In this document: one piece after another, positions 1-10,836 of the stretch | How positions within the stretch are numbered: position 1 is the first letter of the stretch | How the letters are laid out: the number at the start of each line of letters is the position of its first letter | Assembly: GCA_010015745.1 (NCBI GenBank) | Contig: ML978344.1 | Coordinates: 1-39,018, forward strand | Direction of reading: 5' to 3' | Length of the DNA: 39,018 bases | Source of the DNA: Setomelanomma holmii | Taxonomy: Eukaryota; Ascomycota; Dothideomycetes; Pleosporales; Phaeosphaeriaceae | Notes under the pieces: generated by a model | Seen by the model: only the letters and a program-made list of their open reading frames with translations | Databases searched by the model: none | What the model was told of the DNA's origin: nothing | Position numbers and translations under genes: made by a program

Positions 1-137
1 CTTCACAACAACCAAAATCCTGAATTGCCCAGCAATCTAGCTGGCTGGCACTAAGATCACTCATTTCACTCTTAAATGGAGACAATCATCTCAGTCTCTA
101 CACTACAGCCTTACGCTTCACTATAGTCTGGGGGGGT

Positions 138-262
138 GTGTTGCACGCTAGCAGGGCTATCCCTACACTCTCTCGTTGTACACGTATATATAGCTTCCCT
201 CGTTCATAGCTACACAATCAACTCAGTCCTTCATTCCTCCTTCCACATCACACATCCAAGAC
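138..262 (+). repeat. 125-bp direct repeat, copy A
   Basis: This 125-bp block recurs at 30049-30173 in the same orientation, with two mismatches by eye (GTACAC versus GTTCAC, and CCACATC versus CCATATC). Flanks are unrelated on both sides, so the copy boundaries are sharp. It contains a TATA-like CGTATATATAGC followed by pyrimidine-rich sequence, so it resembles a core promoter and 5' leader. No intact gene follows copy A on the plus strand. No terminal inverted repeats and no clear target duplication are visible. Confidence 0.85.
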
Positions 263-692
263 TGTACTAAGCTAATCGAGCATAGCGCTAAACTGTTAGC
301 ATGTCAACATTGCAAGACTTTTCTGTGCATTAACTTAACTCCAATTTAGCAGATCGCAACTTTGTGTAATTGACACAGCAGTAACGAAACTACAGTACAG
401 TATCTGGAATAGTCTCACCTTGACACTCGCGAGCCACGACGTAAATCGAAGACTCGTGGCCTAGCAACAAATGGTGGCACAGTCATTGTGTTTCTCGCCG
501 TAACGCGTGAGCTTGCAGAGACGTCGAAAGCACTTGCTGAGAAGAATCTGTCCGCATGATGAGCTTCACAACTAGAGCTAGGATTTACTAGCACAAACAG
601 AAGCAAGATACAACGTTATATATAGTTATATATGTTCATATCATCTGTATTGATGTGTTGGTTGGTTTGTGATACAACCCCAGCAGTGTTTC

Positions 693-1133
693 TCATACAA
701 TCAACGCCTGGATACCCTGCCTCGCCACGTAGTCACTTAGGATCCACCCAGCTCCGACTCTTGTGTATTCATTCTCTATACCCGTTGGTCTCACAACTAA
801 TGTGTAGTACTTCCTCTTTCCGGCACCAGATTCGCAAAAGTTTCGCCCTACAATAACACACCCTTCGGTACCAAGGCGTTCGTGCGTTTCCATATCACAC
901 TGAATCCAACCTCTTTCAGCTCCATCCGAATCCAAAATCGCATAGCCTGTACTCCTTCGTCCGGGATTGCATCTTCGGAAAGATCCAATATCAGTAACCA
1001 GTGTAGGCTTCCATTTCTTGTTGAACCGCCTGTATTTGTATCGCTTGTTGAATCTCAGGCTGCGCACCCACTCCACTTCGCCGAATACCCCTCCTCTTTT
1101 GACGCTGTCACACCCCTTTAACGTCTTCTTGAC
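693..1133 (-). pseudogene. C-terminal fragment of a HET-type (heterokaryon incompatibility) protein
   Basis: The minus-strand frame is open from just after a TAA at 1134-1136 to a TGA at 693-695 and contains no ATG near its beginning. The end of the frame reads like the C-terminal tail of fungal HET-domain proteins: a GYAILDSDG stretch, then METHERLGTEGCVIVGR, then KYYTLVVRPTGIENEY, then a GWILSDYV-like segment near the stop. The HET domain itself (YALSYxWG, ICIDQ motifs) is missing, and no exon carrying it is visible upstream. I therefore read it as a truncated relic rather than a short gene. Family assignment rests on remembered motif resemblance and is moderate; the loss of the N-terminal part is clear. 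Confidence 0.5.
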
Positions 1134-1482
1134 TTAGATCTCTCCACTCCATATTTATCAGCAATCTATTTCAGGTTTGGTTTTTTACCTGCTATACGTG
1201 ATTTCATAACTTCAATCGCTTCATCAATTGGAGGCATGGTTGTGGAGTTACCGCGTGTTGAAGTTGGGGAGTCAAGACGCGTCATGATGTTCGGCGGGGC
1301 ATGAATTGAATCCGGACACGTTAATCCTGGGTAGAACACGTGACTTCAAGATGAGGGGTAAAAGCCGCCCTTGTAAGCCATTGCGTTACGCACTCCAATA
1401 CACTCATCACATTACCCCACTACCTTTGGCCTACCAGACAAAGCTGGACTTCAAATCCCAATTCGTTTTACAAGAGCAGAAC

Positions 1483-3429
1483 ATGTTATCCAAGCTAGCT
1501 AACGAGCTACTCCTTTCTATAGCAGAGAACCTAATATCAGAGCGAGATATTAACGCATTCGCACGAACTGAACGCTGTCTTTATCGCTTGCTCAACAAAC
1601 ATCTCTATCGTCATAACGTACAGTATGGACAGTCATCAGCACTGCTATGGGCCTCGGAGCATAACCAAGAGGAAACCGTGCGAAAAAGTTTGGAAGCTGG
1701 TGCTGTTGTCGATATTTCAGATAACGACCATCAGACACCGTTATTCAGAGCAGCAGGGAAAGCGCATGGTGGACTTGTAGAGCTGCTACTGAGTATGGGA
1801 GCCAGCATTGACGCGCAGAACGGACACTCTGGCAATGCACTCTATGTGGCTTCGGCAAACGGCTACGGCCAAGTAGCAAAGGTCTTGCTTGAGAAGGGCG
1901 CTGACATCAATGCAAAAGGTGGATACTACGGTAACGCACTCCAAGCGGCTTCTGCAGAAGGCCACGAGCTGCTGATTGAGCTGTTACTTGAAAAGGGTGC
2001 CAATGTTGATGCGTGGGGAGGATATCACGGCAATGCTCTCCAAGCAGCTTCAGCTGAAGGCTACAGAAATATTGTGGAGGTGCTGCTCGCCCATGGCGCC
2101 AGTGTCAACTTGCAAGGTGGCTACTACGGCAACGCAATCCAAGCGGCCTCAGCGGCGAACCACATGCAAGTAGTGAGACTGCTTCTTGATGCTGGTGCCA
2201 ACATTTGTGTGCAAGGAGGGCACCACGGCAGTGCGCTTTATGCGGCTTTAGCTGGCGGTAACGAGCAGATAGTGGAAATGTTGATCGATGCTGGCACCGT
2301 TATTCAAGGACTTGACGAAGAGTACGACACTATCTTGAGAGAAGAGTACTGCAGGGCACTGCACCTGGCTTCAGCCGAAGGACGTACGGCGGTGGTACAG
2401 CAACTGCTTGATGCTGGCGCCAACGTCAATGCCCAAGGAAGACAAGGTAGCGCACTGTATGTGGCTGCAGCTAGCGGTAGCGAGCAGGTAGTGAAACAGT
2501 TGGTCACTGCTGGCGCCCACGTCAACACGCAAGGAGGACGTGACGGCAATGCACTCCAAGCAGCCTCGGTCAGAGGGTTTGAGCAGATTGTGAAGCTGCT
2601 ATTCAGCGCTGGCGCACGCGTCAACGAGCAAGGCGGACGCTTCGGTAATGCGCTCCAAGCAGCCTCAGTCGAAGGTTTTGCAAACATAGTCAAACTGCTT
2701 CTGAGCGCTGGTGCCCATGCAAACGCGCAAGGGGGCCCCTACGGCAATGCACTGATAGCGGCTTCAGCCAAAGGCCGTGAGAATGTGATAGAGCTGTTGG
2801 TCGGTGCCGGAGTCGATGTCAGTCTGCCAGCTGGACGGCATGGGAGCCCACTTTATGTGGCTTCTGCTCGTGGCAGCAAGCTGATAGTCGAACAGCTACT
2901 CAAGGCTGGCGCTGACGTCAACGCGCATGGTGGAGAATAAGGCAGTGCATTATGTGTGGCCTCAGCGGAAGGCCACATGGACGTGATGAGGCTGCTACTG
3001 GATGCTGGTGCGAACGTCAATGTCCAAGCCGGACAGAATGGCGGTGCACTTTGCGCAGCTTCGATTAGTGGCAGGGAGCAGGTTGTAAAGCTGTTGCTCA
3101 TCGCTGGTGCCAATGTCTATGCTCAAGGAGGACGATATGGCAACGCGCTCCAGGCAGCCTCATTCGGTGGCTATGGGCAGGTTGTCGAGCTGCTGCTCAG
3201 TGCTGGCGCCGATGTCGATGCCGAGGGCGGGCATTATGGCAACTCACTTCAAGCTGGCTCATGGAGGGGCAGTGAGGAGATGGTGAAGTTATTGCTTGAC
3301 GCAGGTGCCGACGTTAATGCGCAGGGTGGGGAGTATGGTAGCGCCTTCCAGGCTGCTATGGAAATGGGTCATGAGCAGATAGTAGAGTATCTCATCGACG
3401 AGGGCGCAGACGACGTTGATATGACTTGA
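1483..3429 (+). pseudogene. F-box/ankyrin-repeat protein interrupted by one in-frame stop
   Basis: The likely start is the ATG at 1483, which opens an F-box-like N-terminus (LANELLLSIAENLISERDIN, then FARTERCLYRLLNKHLYRHN). An in-frame ATG at 1351 exists but adds no family-like sequence. About 18 ankyrin repeats of ~33-34 residues follow, with the recurring pattern GNALQAAS...G...IVELLL.AGA.VN.QGG. A TAA at 2938-2940 falls inside the linker after repeat 13, exactly where neighbouring repeats have Tyr (GGxYG). The same frame then continues through five more repeats to the TGA at 3427-3429. F-box proteins usually act as substrate adaptors of SCF ubiquitin ligases, and F-box/ankyrin fusions are common accessory genes in ascomycetes. 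The product is either a shortened 485-residue protein or the gene is dead. No intron is needed anywhere in the frame. Confidence 0.85.
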
Positions 3430-4797
3430 GTTCGACAAGCGATGGCCTATTTTGAATCGGCTGCATCAACATACAGTATCACAAGCTGCAGAGTCGACGT
3501 ACAAGGAAGGAAACCAATTCAGGTACTGACCCCATACAGATAAGAAGCGATGCCTTGATTGCAGCTTCGCGTATAGAACGCTGCTAGGTTTATATACGGT
3601 AGATTTGCTACAGTAGGCATCATGAATTGCGAAGACGTTGATATCAACTGCGTGACAGGAAGGCTTGGTTTTAGTATCTTACGTTGGTCTTTTTTCCATA
3701 TATTAGCTTGTTCAGACAGATTGAATGGGATGGGATACAGCACATCCGAATAGAGACGTCAAAGTATGATATATGTTCGCCTTTAGGCTTTCGACATACA
3801 GATAATGAAGAAACAGCCCATACGATCTAATAGCCCGATGTGCTCTTGAGCTCTTGAGCGAAACCGAAAAACGCTACATTACTCACACCGAAGAGCTGGA
3901 ACAGGACGATCCGGAGCCACTCGCTTGTACGCGTCACTCGCTTATAAAACAAGTTACGGAATGTGGACATGGTCGCCCGATATGAATCAAGTTGATCTGA
4001 GCTTTATATGATGGCGTTCCTTTCTAAGTGACTTGAGATGGAAGCTCTGTTCTATCCGGGATGAATGCTTATGGTAGTGACTTGGGATGCATGCTTATGG
4101 GGTGACTTGAGACGGTGTCTCCAGGTCAGTTGAGATAGATGTCTTGGGTCAGAAGTATATATCATGACTACAATTCCCTCGTTGTACCTAATTCACGACC
4201 GTCACAGTCATTGAAGTAAATCACGCTCAATCACAGCCTTCTCACATTCACACTCCGACTCACTGGATCCAATCACGCTCACCCAACATTTACCACCTCT
4301 CACTCACGAGTTCTTTGTCTCCTTTCAGCTCATCATCGAAGCCTGATGATCTTCAATGCAAAAACATGACTGTGGCGACTACACTTCACTGCGCCACTGA
4401 CTACTTAGCATCCCTACTCACGGAATTCAATCACGCTACCACAGCATTCGCTACATGACTCTCGTGATTCCTTTGTTCTCATTCAGCTCATCACCGAAGC
4501 CTGATCGAATTCATGCGACACATGTATTTGGCCACTACAACTCACTCCGCCACGCAATATGAATCATCGCGAATTCCTAAATATCATCACGCTACCACGT
4601 AAGCCACCCATAATCGCTAACAAGTTCTTTGTTCTCATTCAGCTTCACTAATCATACATTTGAAACTCATATGCCTCTTCGCTTCACCCAACATGCACCC
4701 GCGGCCCGCTACGCCACACCCGTCCCAACAACCGCAAGGCCGACCCATTATTCATCAGGCACCAGACCCAAAATACGACCACGTCTCCTATTCGCAA
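3430..4797. other. Gene-poor intergenic stretch
   Basis: No convincing coding sequence is seen. At about 4025-4150 there are four degenerate copies of a GTGACTTGAGATG-like unit, some followed by ATGCTTATGG. A TATATAT with TTCCCTCGTT downstream occurs near 4157-4190 and loosely resembles the core of the 125-bp repeat. The stretch ends in the ~157-bp tandem repeats listed separately. Confidence 0.6.
4265..4653 (+). repeat. Degenerate ~157-bp tandem repeat, about 2.5 copies
   Basis: Three units begin near 4265, 4422 and 4569. Shared landmarks are ATCACGCT (4272, 4430, 4586), the pyrimidine block TTCTTTGTTCTCATTCAGC and its variants (about 4311, 4470, 4625), and TCATCxxCGAAGCCTGAT in the first two units. 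Spacing between matching landmarks is about 156-158 bp. Copies one and two also share a CTACAACTCACTCCGCCAC-like segment. The third copy is truncated after the pyrimidine block. Confidence 0.65.
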
Positions 4798-6549
4798 TCA
4801 CCACATCTCCCATACACTATCGGGTAAGACCGTTCGCATGATCCTCCAATGACTGACCGCCCCCTCCTTATGGAACTTTTCCAATTCACCCACATCACCC
4901 ACGCCCATGACCCTGCCACCATCCTCTTGCTTAACAAAGTTGTATTTGACTTCCAACTCCTCATTCGGCATCAAGAAATTATGCCTTGCAATACTCCCCA
5001 AGAAATCGTCTTTCACTGGCTTTCTAAACTTGATCGCTTTCTTGCCAAGCCCATTGTCATTCTTGAGACAGATTACGACCATGTTGATGAAATCCGGTTC
5101 GCCAGGTGTATGTGTATCCGAAGGAGGGGAGTCGCGGAATAATCTGCATGCTGGGAAGACGGCGTGGATGGTGTTAAGCACTAAGCGTGTCGATCCAAGG
5201 GATAAATCGCCCGCATAATTGATCGCCACCACGCCATCTTCCTTCAGCAATTCATGCAGACCAGTAAGGAATTCGGTAGTAAAGAGAGATACAGGCTCCG
5301 CGCCGCCAGTGAACACGTCGTGGATGATGTAATCAAAGGTCTCTCGCACGGAAGCGGATTTTCGCGCCACGTATGATACAGCGTCGTCGATTACGGCGGT
5401 GTGATTCGGGCTCAGGTCGAAGTACTTGGTCGCGTAGTGATGGACTACGGGATCGAGTTCGACAATGGTGGTGTTTATCCCGTGTGCGATCATGGCGTTG
5501 GGAGCAGTGCCGATGCCTAGACCTATGACTAGGGCGGATTTCTGGGTATCCGGGATTGCTGGGATATCTGTTTCCAGGACTGGCTCGACCAGACGCACGG
5601 CTTCGAGTAGCACGAATACGGCGAAGATGGATTCGCGCTGGCGTTGGCCTTTGGCGTAGGCTTGGGGCGTGACGAGCCATTCGCCGCCGAGGAGGGAGTG
5701 GTCGCAGCGCAGGAGGCGGAATGCGTTGTCGGTGTGGCTTTCGAGGACAGAGACGTAGCCTGTAATTGACTCCTGGCGCGCAAGGAGGGTGTAGTTTTGA
5801 CTGGACCAAAGAGTGCTGTTGGCAATCTGGAAGCCGTGGTTGGATGCGTGGTGCGGATTTGCCCAGAGCGTGTGCAGGATTGCGGGAAAGGCTAGGAGGA
5901 TGATTCGTGAGGGGGAGAGAAAGGCGGAGATGGAGGCAAGTAGGAGTTGGAGGCCGGTGCGGGTGAAGTAGAGGGACGTGCCGATGATGTTGGGAAGGAA
6001 AGCGGCGCTGAGCTTGGAGACGCTGGAGACGGTGAAGTAGGATGCTGTTGGCATAGCGATCTCGCTGAGCGAAGACGGTAGATTGAGTTGAGAGAGGTCG
6101 ATGGTATCCAAGAGGTCGGCTGCAGCGTACAAAGAGAGAAAGAGTAAGGGGTAGTAGGTGAGCGATTCGATGGTCAGAGGGCCGTATTCAATGCCCAGCT
6201 TTCCGCTGAAGGGAAAGAGAAGGAATTGGATGACCGGAGTCCAGTACGCAACGACCGCGATGTAGTCTGCCATATCCGCTGAAACATATCTCTTGAGACC
6301 TTTTCGGCCTATCAACGCCCCGACGGCCGCGAAGGTCATGGTTCGCTGATGGTGTAACGACGATGGAATGGATCCGTAAACCGGCGACAAGTTGAGTTGC
6401 GATACTGGTGACGCGACTCCAGCAACTAGTAGGAGTGCTGCTGTACGCCCGACATTCTTAAGCACCTCTGATGTGGGTGGTTGTCGTGCTTGTTTTTCAG
6501 CCTCTTTTGCAGCCTTGGGTTTCTTGGGCGTCTTTTGTCTTGAGGACAT
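4798..6549 (-). CDS. Membrane protein with spermidine-synthase-like / SAM-dependent methyltransferase-fold domain
   Basis: A single 583-residue exon runs from the ATG at 6549 to a TGA. The first ~25 residues are Lys-rich and charged. Several hydrophobic segments follow to about residue 260 (LLLVAGVAS, VAYWTPVIQFLLFPF, YYPLLFLSLYAAA, LLLASISAFL). The second half has a Rossmann-type SAM-binding pattern: ALVIGLGIGTAPNAM (motif I), TTIVELDPVVHHYA (acidic residue of motif II), IDDAVSYV, and DYIIHDVFTGG. This matches the spermine/spermidine synthase superfamily. It does not prove aminopropyl transfer, because the N-terminal membrane part is unlike true spermidine synthase, which is soluble and about 290 residues. 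Similar large fungal proteins are usually annotated spermidine synthase-like, with no established substrate. It is divergent from the CCDC97-like gene across about 470 bp. Confidence 0.85.
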   Translation of the reverse strand: MSSRQKTPKKPKAAKEAEKQARQPPTSEVLKNVGRTAALLLVAGVASPVSQLNLSPVYGSIPSSLHHQRTMTFAAVGALIGRKGLKRYVSADMADYIAVVAYWTPVIQFLLFPFSGKLGIEYGPLTIESLTYYPLLFLSLYAAADLLDTIDLSQLNLPSSLSEIAMPTASYFTVSSVSKLSAAFLPNIIGTSLYFTRTGLQLLLASISAFLSPSRIILLAFPAILHTLWANPHHASNHGFQIANSTLWSSQNYTLLARQESITGYVSVLESHTDNAFRLLRCDHSLLGGEWLVTPQAYAKGQRQRESIFAVFVLLEAVRLVEPVLETDIPAIPDTQKSALVIGLGIGTAPNAMIAHGINTTIVELDPVVHHYATKYFDLSPNHTAVIDDAVSYVARKSASVRETFDYIIHDVFTGGAEPVSLFTTEFLTGLHELLKEDGVVAINYAGDLSLGSTRLVLNTIHAVFPACRLFRDSPPSDTHTPGEPDFINMVVICLKNDNGLGKKAIKFRKPVKDDFLGSIARHNFLMPNEELEVKYNFVKQEDGGRVMGVGDVGELEKFHKEGAVSHWRIMRTVLPDSVWEMW

Positions 6550-7020
6550 ATTGCCAGATCTATCTTTCTATCGCTGTCGTCGACCCAATTGCACCCCGAA
6601 CCAAACGCAAAAGGACTGTGAATTGCGATTTATCGCGAAGCAAAAGCTGGTCAAAGTGACAGATATCCCAAGCGAACTAAGTTCTTGAGGTTCCTCTTCT
6701 ACCGCGGACCGTGTAGCCGACGCAATCAATTCGACCTGCGAAGTGACGAAAGACAACTACAAGAGGTACAGAAAGAGCGACTGGAGAAAATAGAACGAAC
6801 CTAGAAAGCCAGCTGTTCCTGGCGCAATGTTTGATGCATGGATGAAACGGCCGATCATTAAGGTGGAGCGGTCCCTGCCCCTGATACATTTGGCTTAGCG
6901 TGTGGCGCGAGCTTGTGGCGTCATTATCAATCCGACAGATGCATGCTGACTATCACCACTGTTACACTCTTGCACGATTGACTCGCCGCAACTGTATTGT
7001 CGCACCGCAATATACGGATT
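6550..7020. promoter_or_regulatory. Divergent intergenic promoter region
   Basis: This 471-bp gap separates two start codons pointing away from each other (ATG at 6549 minus, ATG at 7021 plus), so it must hold both promoters and both 5' leaders. I see no clear TATA box and no other gene in it. Confidence 0.55.
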
Positions 7021-7770
7021 ATGCCATACATTAAAACACCGCCCAGCATGGCGTCGCTCACATTGCGACCCGCAAACGCGTTGGAAGCTACGAATGCTAC
7101 GTATCCCACGATTTCCTCCAGCGATTTGACCAACAGCAAGATCGTAGCCGTGCCTGAAGATATTGTCATGCAGGAAGAAGCGGAGATACTATCCACCATG
7201 CAAATACGCGAGCAGGAAGAAGAGCGCATAGGCCGGTTAACGGCGAAGAACCGACGGAAGCGCTACCTCGAGATGCACCCCGAATACTTCTCCGACTCGT
7301 CTCTCGAGCTTGCCGATCCGCTGCTCTACGATCGCCTTATTCGCCGCTTTCAGACTGCCACCGAGCGCGAAGCGGAGGGCCAGAGGAAGGGTTTCTCGGG
7401 ACGGATGGCGACCGACCTGTGGCGCGCCGAGGCCAAGAAAGACGCGCTTTCTCAACCAAATCAGTACTCGCTCTTCACATACAACCGCGGTCCTCAGGGG
7501 CAGATTCTCGAGGAAGACAAGGACGATGTGCCCATGACGAAGGACGAGGGTCGCGCATGGTGGGTCGACGAGATGACTCAGCGATTCTTGAGGGGCGGAG
7601 ACGATGACTTCGAGTACAAGAATGTGGATGTTAATGCGAAGTACGACCCGCCAGAGCAAGAGAGGGACCTGCAAGATGCTTGGTTCGAGAGTATGGAGAG
7701 TGACTTTGACTCGGATGGGGAAGGCAAAGAGAAGGTCTTGACTGGTGAGACGGGGATACAAGACTATTGA
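7021..7770 (+). CDS. CCDC97-like / DUF2052 domain protein
   Basis: A single exon of 249 residues from the ATG at 7021 to TGA; an in-frame ATG at 7048 is an alternative start. The reading frame extends upstream without an ATG. The central part matches the C-terminal domain of coiled-coil protein 97: NRRKRYLEMHPEYFS, then LADPLLYDRLIRRFQTATER. After this come VPMTKDEGRAWW, MTQRFLRGGDDDFEYKNVD and an acidic tail with DLQDAWFESMESDFDSD. The human relative associates with the SF3B part of the spliceosome, so a nuclear splicing-related role is plausible by family but not shown here. The product is highly charged with no signal peptide or membrane segment. It is convergent with the MFS gene, with 146 bp between stop codons. 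Confidence 0.85.
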   Translation: MPYIKTPPSMASLTLRPANALEATNATYPTISSSDLTNSKIVAVPEDIVMQEEAEILSTMQIREQEEERIGRLTAKNRRKRYLEMHPEYFSDSSLELADPLLYDRLIRRFQTATEREAEGQRKGFSGRMATDLWRAEAKKDALSQPNQYSLFTYNRGPQGQILEEDKDDVPMTKDEGRAWWVDEMTQRFLRGGDDDFEYKNVDVNAKYDPPEQERDLQDAWFESMESDFDSDGEGKEKVLTGETGIQDY

Positions 7771-7916
7771 AAACGTGCAAATCACACCGCTGGACACACA
7801 TGGATGACACAAGTCTCTACAATGGCATCAGTGGGCCATAGGCGAGTTGACCAATCTCTGCGTCTTCTCGAAAGATGCACGCTATTGATAAGCTACTGAG
7901 GCTACCACGACTCAGC

Positions 7917-9685
7917 CTACAAGAAGTACCTGAACGTAATCGCACGATCACCGAGCTCGCCAAGCTCTTCTGGAGTATATCCGTTATGTGCGCCCTCGGC
8001 CATCTGGCGCTCCCTCTTCGCGTTAATGCGCTCGTAGTTGAAAACTATGATAAGGAGGGCAAGGATGCCAGTGCAGATAAAGCCGAGCTCCAGGGCGTGT
8101 CCGAGGATATAACGAGGCGCATCTTCCGCCCTGTAGAAATTAGACGCCATCGCTGGAAGCAGTCAGTACGCATGCCTGAGAATGAAGATGCAGGAAACAT
8201 ACCGCCGGCCAAATTGCCCACCGCAATCTGTATAGCTTGGCCGGTAGCTCGCTTGGTGGATCCAGCAAGATTCTGCAAAGCGGTCAGCATTGTGGAAATT
8301 CTAAACAGGGTGCTTGGACGCACATTTGAGAGCCAAGTAATATTGCCAGGGAACGCAGGATACAACGCGCACGCCGCGATGAACACGCCTGCATAGATGA
8401 CACCCGGCTTCGCACTCGCAAGACACATGATGAAGCCGACCGCCATGATGCAGAGACACGTAAGGATGAACGGATACCGCTTGCCATAGCGATCGCTGAA
8501 CCACGCAACTACAACGGCCAAAATCGAAGCGGTGATATAGATCGGCACGGTCAGGAGTTGCGCTGTCGAACTCGTGTACCCGAGACCGCGGATAATCGAA
8601 GGGAGGAAGAGCGAGATACCGTATAAGGGACAGACGATACCTGCCGATCCTCGTTAGTACGTGCTTCATAGCTCAAACTTACAGGACTCACCCCAATACA
8701 CCCAAACGTCAGTCCAGATTTGCCAGTCTAAGAAGGCGGCCTTGACAAACTTCCATTGGAATGTGTCGTCTTGTGCGACCCTCACAGCACCAGTCTCAGC
8801 TTCATTCTTGAAGTTCTGGTACTTCAGTCGATATACCACGAACGCGCGCTCCTCTTCTGTCAAAAAGCTCGCGGTTTCGGGAAAGTCGAACAAGATGAAA
8901 TAGGCGATGATAGCCACGATGACGGTCAGAATTCCTTCGAGAATGAAGATCCACCGCCAGCCAGCCACGTTTCCCACGCCATCCATGTGCGCGATGCCGA
9001 ATGCGAGAAGGCCAGAGAAAGCACCCGCGACGGACGCAGCGCTGAAGAAGAGGGCCTGACGGAATTGAGCTTCGTGCCGGGCATACCACATGGTGATGTA
9101 ATACGCAACACCAGGAAACAGGCCAGCCTCAGTCACACCCAGGAAAATACGTGCAATCAACAATCCTTCATACGACTGCACGATCCCCATAAGCGTCATG
9201 ACAATGCCCCAAGCCACCATGATCGTGGGTAACCATATGCTCGGCCGCAACTTCTTCAATAACAGATTCGAGGGGACCTCGAACGCAGCGTATGTGAAGA
9301 AGAAGACGGTCAAGCACCAATTGTACTGCGCGCCGCTCATGCCTAGATCCTCAGTCAAACCCTCGATCTTCGCGTTGCCGATATTGCCGCGGTCCAAGAA
9401 GGAGAGCAGGTATAACAACGCGAGCATGGGAATCAGACGCAAATCCATCTTTCGCAGGATCTTCTTCTCGTCCAAATGCGCGAAGCTGGCCATGGACACA
9501 CCTGGAGCGGTCACGAGCGCATCGATGCGTGCGATTTCTTCGGCCTTGTTGCCGCCAACGCCGGCATGGCTTGTTACGCTGTTCTTGCGCGAGGTTTTGT
9601 GGTGGGTGTTAGGGAGAGATGGGGATGCGCTGCGGAGAGCGGAATCACTGGCTGATGCGCGTTTGGTGGTGGGCTTTTCTTCCAT
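7917..9685 (-). CDS. MFS transporter, allantoate permease (Dal5/Tna1-like) family
   Basis: Three exons, complement of 7917-8152, 8203-8640 and 8692-9685, give 555 residues. Intron 1 (8641-8691, 51 bp) has GTGAGT, branch ACTAAC and CAG; intron 2 (8153-8202, 50 bp) has GTATGT, TACTGAC and CAG. Both restore the frame. The N-terminal ~80 residues are polar and Ser-rich. The anion:cation symporter signature follows: DLRLIPMLALLYLLSFLDRG, NIGNAKIEGL, then FEVPSNLLLKKLRPS, and ARIFLGVTEAGLFPGVAYY. About twelve membrane segments fit the length, with a charged central loop near the first exon junction and a cytosolic tail. Relatives import allantoate, nicotinate, vitamins or similar organic anions at the plasma membrane. 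The substrate cannot be read from sequence. It lies alone, not in an evident cluster. Confidence 0.9.
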
Positions 9686-10836
9686 CTTGGGTGAGTTGGG
9701 ATGGAAGTATGGCAGGTAGAAAGGAGGTCAAGAGGACTGGACCAGGCGTAGGCAGGGTAGTGATAATTGAGCACTGCGGGACTACTATCCGATAGCCAGG
9801 CAATGCACGCGGCAGAGATGAAATATCCCCCGGCAAGTCATAAAACCTTGAACATGCAGCTACCGTACGTGATCGTCACAAGCCGTTCAACACCCAAGCC
9901 CATGCAAAACTCCGCAACTTTGCGCCGATCACCGCATGCACCTTCCCTACCCCACGCGCTGCAAAACATCCCAGTAAATCCTCCTAGTATCCCATGGGGT
10001 TTCCTAATCCTATCACAATCCTTCACTACCCGGCGGCCACCCGTGCCCACATCTCCCCTGCACCAGATCCACACACGTCAGAGTCCTCACCTCATTGTCG
10101 TATCTGTTCCGCGCAGCGATGCTCAGCTTTTGGTGTTGAAGCGAAAGAGGCTGGGCGTGCGTCAATGGCGGAACATTTCTTGCCAACCAGTAAGAGCACG
10201 AGGATGCGTTGACGCAACTAGTTCCGCGCAGCGAATGGGCGAGCGCCAGAGGCGAGTTTGAGAACGCGAGTGTGGATCTGGGGAGGACTTCGGGTAGGCG
10301 GAGGAGATGGGTGTGAACGGCGATGTGAAGTGTGGAGGCACGGGTTGCTGGAGATGGTGATGTCGGGCCGGGATACTGGGTTGTGGATGGTGGAATGGTG
10401 GGCGGGATGGGTTCCGCGGAGTCTCGGGGAGAAAATGTTCGCGGAGCATGAAAAGGTATTCGCAAAAACACCATCCGCACAATGAAAGCGAAATGATCCT
10501 TTCACACTTGCTAGATTGCGTTTGACAGCCTGCATTCGTCTCTCTGCATCGTGCCCCCAACGTCTGATGAGGAATCGTGTCCTGCACATGGGCTCGAAGT
10601 TGACCTATGCACAAACCAGCCATAGTTCACGTCCATTGACGAGCTGACATACAACAATGTCCAGACTCGATACGTTTTTTTCTCACGGCACTCGTGCGCC
10701 AGCTGTGCTGCGCTTTGGTGCGGGGTTGTGAAGGCTGAGCCCAGAAGTCAGCCGCACGGAAGCCAACGTGAAAGCTGTTCAGCCCTTCATCACGGCCTAT
10801 CTTCAGCTCTATCGTGATCGCAACAAACACTTCACG
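9686..10836. other. Intergenic, no gene supported
   Basis: This contains the 5' region of the MFS gene and the upstream region of the HET gene. Open frames here are short, compositionally biased and lack domain motifs. A 13-mer, TTCCGCGCAGCGA, occurs twice about 114 bp apart (near 10107 and 10221). The part around 10250-10480 is G-rich on the plus strand, which explains the proline-rich minus-strand frames. Confidence 0.5.

Noticed and set aside
138..262. Solo LTR interpretation of the 125-bp repeat
   Set aside because: It lacks clear TG...CA ends shared by both copies, and no flanking target duplication is visible.
2304..2693. Minus-strand frames across the ankyrin region
   Set aside because: They mirror the codon periodicity of the ankyrin repeats and carry no independent motif.
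7875..8396. A 173-codon plus-strand frame with an ATG
   Set aside because: It is fully antisense to the MFS exons, which have membrane motifs and matching splice sites.
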